23,962 nucleotides of DNA from JADCGM01 sp943368345. Its GTDB lineage: Bacteria; Pseudomonadota; Alphaproteobacteria; Sphingomonadales; Sphingomonadaceae. Under the pieces are notes generated by a model. The model did no database searches, had not been told where the DNA came from, and saw only the letters and a program-made list of their open reading frames with translations. A program made the position numbers and the translations under genes. Below, in pieces: positions 22,726 to 23,962 of this stretch; position 1 is the stretch's first letter, and each line of letters starts with the position of its first letter. The stretch lies in NCBI GenBank assembly GCA_943368345.1, contig CALRKY020000039.1, positions 1 through 23,962 on the forward strand, written 5' to 3'.

Positions 22726-23117
22726 TAGTAAACTGTTGGCTCCTTCACCACACCCTCCAATTCCCAACACCGGCCCTGTTCGCACAGATTTGAGCCAGTC
22801 AATGCAGTTCTGACTGCTAAACGGTCGTCGCAGGAGACAGATCGGTTAACTTCCAACACAGCGCTTCCAGCATCCTTTGGAAGTCTTGCTAATTGAATGG
22901 CATAAATCCGCAGTACATTTGAATTTATTATAGCCTTGTTCCATGTAATTATCCCGTTTCTCGCACGTATTTGAAAAAATTGGTAAGGTTCATCCGATGT
23001 GATCAATATTCTTTTGTATCCCTCTGGTAGATTGCAGCCGTCTATGTCTCGTGTAATTTGCGTAGACTTGCAAGAAGCGAGATGCATAAATACTATAGCC
23101 AATATAATATAGGCCAC
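22725..23117 (-). CDS. Putative lipoprotein, 5' end replaced by the IS
   Basis: A frame of 130 codons on the minus strand. The only upstream start is GTG 23117, which lies inside the left terminal repeat of the IS (23110-23127). From there it reads MAYIILAIVFMHLASC, a hydrophobic core and lipobox LASC but without the basic N-region of a normal signal peptide. The native start and promoter were therefore probably removed when the IS inserted. The mature part has four more cysteines, perhaps disulfides, and no recognised domain. AT-rich codons differ strongly from the chromosome core, suggesting acquisition. It may be inactive, or transcribed from the IS. Confidence 0.6.
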   Translation of the reverse strand: MAYIILAIVFMHLASCKSTQITRDIDGCNLPEGYKRILITSDEPYQFFQIRARNGIITWNKAIINSNVLRIYAIQLARLPKDAGSAVLEVNRSVSCDDRLAVRTALTGSNLCEQGRCWELEGVVKEPTVY

Positions 23118-23177
23118 GTGGACAAAGCTTGACCTGAGACTCGATCATTGATTCAAGGCTGTCTTTTGGAGGCAGCA

Positions 23178-23615
23178 TTGGGCGAGCGGATTGGGGTCAG
23201 CGATGATGAATGGGCACTGATCGGGCCTTTGCTTCCGTCGGAGCGTGGTCGGAGTTGCCGTCCTGCTGGTGACAACCGACCATATTTCGAAGGTATGATG
23301 TGGATGGCGCGGTCGGGCGCGCAATGGCGGCTGCTGCCTGACGAGTATGGCAAGTGGAACAGCGTGTTCCGGCGCTATCGGCGTTGGGTGGAGACCGGCG
23401 TGTTCGATGCCTTGCTGGAGACACTGGCCGAGCTGGTGACCCGCGATACCAGCGCCGACATGATCGACAGCACGGTGGTCCGGGCACATCATTGTGCCGT
23501 CGGGCTAAAAAAGGGGATCAAGAGCACGAGGGGCTTGGCCGGTCGCGCGGCGGGTTCACCACCAAACTCCACGCCCGCTGCGATGGCCACGGACGTCCGC
23601 TCTGCTTTGTCCTGA
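23178..23615 (+). CDS. IS5-family transposase, first frame (OrfA)
   Basis: The 145-residue first frame carries the DUF4096-type N-terminal domain (VSDDEWALIGPLLP, GMMWMARSGAQWRLLPDEYG, WNSVFRRYRRW) and the first catalytic Asp in MIDSTVVRAHH (Asp97). TTG 23178 is chosen because GGAGG (23168-23172) lies five bases upstream; TTG 23148 is an in-frame alternative with no such site. Ribosomes that do not shift terminate at 23615; those that slip at 23507-23513 make the full transposase. The unshifted product alone lacks the last two catalytic residues. Confidence 0.88.
   Translation: MGERIGVSDDEWALIGPLLPSERGRSCRPAGDNRPYFEGMMWMARSGAQWRLLPDEYGKWNSVFRRYRRWVETGVFDALLETLAELVTRDTSADMIDSTVVRAHHCAVGLKKGIKSTRGLAGRAAGSPPNSTPAAMATDVRSALS
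23507..23513 (+). promoter_or_regulatory. Programmed -1 frameshift slippery heptamer
   Basis: A AAA AAG in the OrfA frame (23507-23513), one of the most efficient bacterial -1 slippery sequences. Slipping here joins OrfA to OrfB at the point where homology to IS5-type transposases passes from one frame to the other. GGGG follows directly. Confidence 0.85.
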
Positions 23616-23962
23616 CGCCAGGCCAGACGCATGATGTGCATGGCTTTGGCCCGTTGTTCAGGATGCTGGACGACCGGATCGAAGCGTTGCTCGCTGACAA
23701 AGGGTATGACGCCGACGCCATCCGCGAGGAAATCGAAGCCGCCGGTGTCAAGGCCGTCATCCCTGCCAAGAGCAACCGCCGGATTCCGATCCCGCACGAC
23801 CGCGAGAAATACCGTTGGCGCAACCTGGTCGAACGCCTGTTCAGCAAACTCAAAAACTGGCGAAGGGTCGCCACACGCTACGACAAAACCAAAGAATCCT
23901 ACCTCGGCTTCGTCGCTCTCGCCTCAATCAAACTGTGGATACCCTTTGTCCACGTGGCCTAG
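23507..23962 (+). CDS. IS5-family transposase, second frame (OrfB), made by -1 frameshift
   Basis: The second frame continues the DDE domain after the slip: KKGDQEHEGLGRSRGGFTTK, then LADKGYDADAIREE with the second catalytic Asp and VERLFSKLKNWRR with the catalytic Glu. It ends at TAG 23960-23962 in the right terminal repeat. It lies in the -1 frame relative to OrfA. An ATG at 23354 opens this frame earlier, but the residues before 23507 do not look like transposase, so expression by fusion to OrfA is the sensible model, giving about 261 residues. Confidence 0.85.
   Translation, partial: KKGDQEHEGLGRSRGGFTTKLHARCDGHGRPLCFVLTPGQTHDVHGFGPLFRMLDDRIEALLADKGYDADAIREEIEAAGVKAVIPAKSNRRIPIPHDREKYRWRNLVERLFSKLKNWRRVATRYDKTKESYLGFVALASIKLWIPFVHVA

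Larger units (their letters stand above)
23110..23961 (+). mobile_element. Complete IS5-family insertion sequence (IS427-like)
   Basis: An 852-bp element with 18-bp terminal inverted repeats identical at both ends, TAGGCCACGTGGACAAAG (23110-23127) and its complement (23944-23961). The ends start with TA, consistent with the TA target duplication of the IS427 group, but the right flank is outside the window, so the duplication cannot be checked. It encodes a transposase in two overlapping frames. A second copy in the same orientation ends at position 142. Confidence 0.92.

Overview
The window reads as alphaproteobacterial chromosome, most likely Sphingomonadales. Pointers are the high GC of the core (a 60-base stretch of glyS at 9121-9180 counts 44/60 G+C), split glyQ/glyS next to ppdK, an ATP12-type F1 assembly chaperone, many 4-bp stop/start overlaps, and GC-rich palindromic repeats of the kind I associate with sphingomonads. 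The taxonomic call is inference; no rRNA or tRNA gene is present.

Layout. Both window ends lie in the same IS5-family insertion sequence: the last 143 bp of one copy at the left edge and a complete 852-bp copy with a programmed -1 frameshift at the right edge. Next to the left copy is a HigBA toxin-antitoxin pair (minus strand) with a candidate operator. A membrane-anchored AraC-type regulator and a fatty acid hydroxylase/sterol desaturase-type membrane enzyme follow on the plus strand, then a convergent DUF900 alpha/beta hydrolase. An acyl-CoA synthetase (minus) is divergent from a bis-MGD molybdopterin oxidoreductase (plus).

The core (7.8-14.4 kb) is glyQ-glyS-ppdK plus a small lipoprotein. 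glyS is the most unusual gene. It is about 814 residues against roughly 690 for the usual beta subunit and carries two in-frame additions: a 123-bp palindromic repeat translated into a Gly/Pro/Ser-rich loop, and a lower-GC segment adding roughly 80 residues at a normally compact site. A structured 274-bp element with 34-bp terminal inverted repeats sits between the lipoprotein and a convergent EamA transporter and supplies the stop codons of both.

From 14.7 to 22.1 kb lie an EamA transporter and a phospholipase D-like protein (minus strand, probable operon). On the plus strand are a PuuD-type membrane protein, a putative RNase H-fold protein, crcB, an RluC/D-type pseudouridine synthase, an FMN-binding regulator of the PaiB type, an HAD phosphatase, a small membrane protein and the ATP12 chaperone. 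The last four overlap by 4 bp each. Another palindromic repeat lies between the pseudouridine synthase and the PaiB-type gene and appears to provide the latter's ribosome binding site.

The right end (22.1-23.1 kb) is an accessory patch of visibly lower GC: the C-terminal remnant of a truncated gene, clusters of a 28-30-bp direct repeat flanking a 72-residue membrane protein, and a lipoprotein gene whose 5' end appears to have been cut off by the IS. No stretch longer than about 270 bases lacks a gene; the two longest gaps are filled by the repeats listed here.
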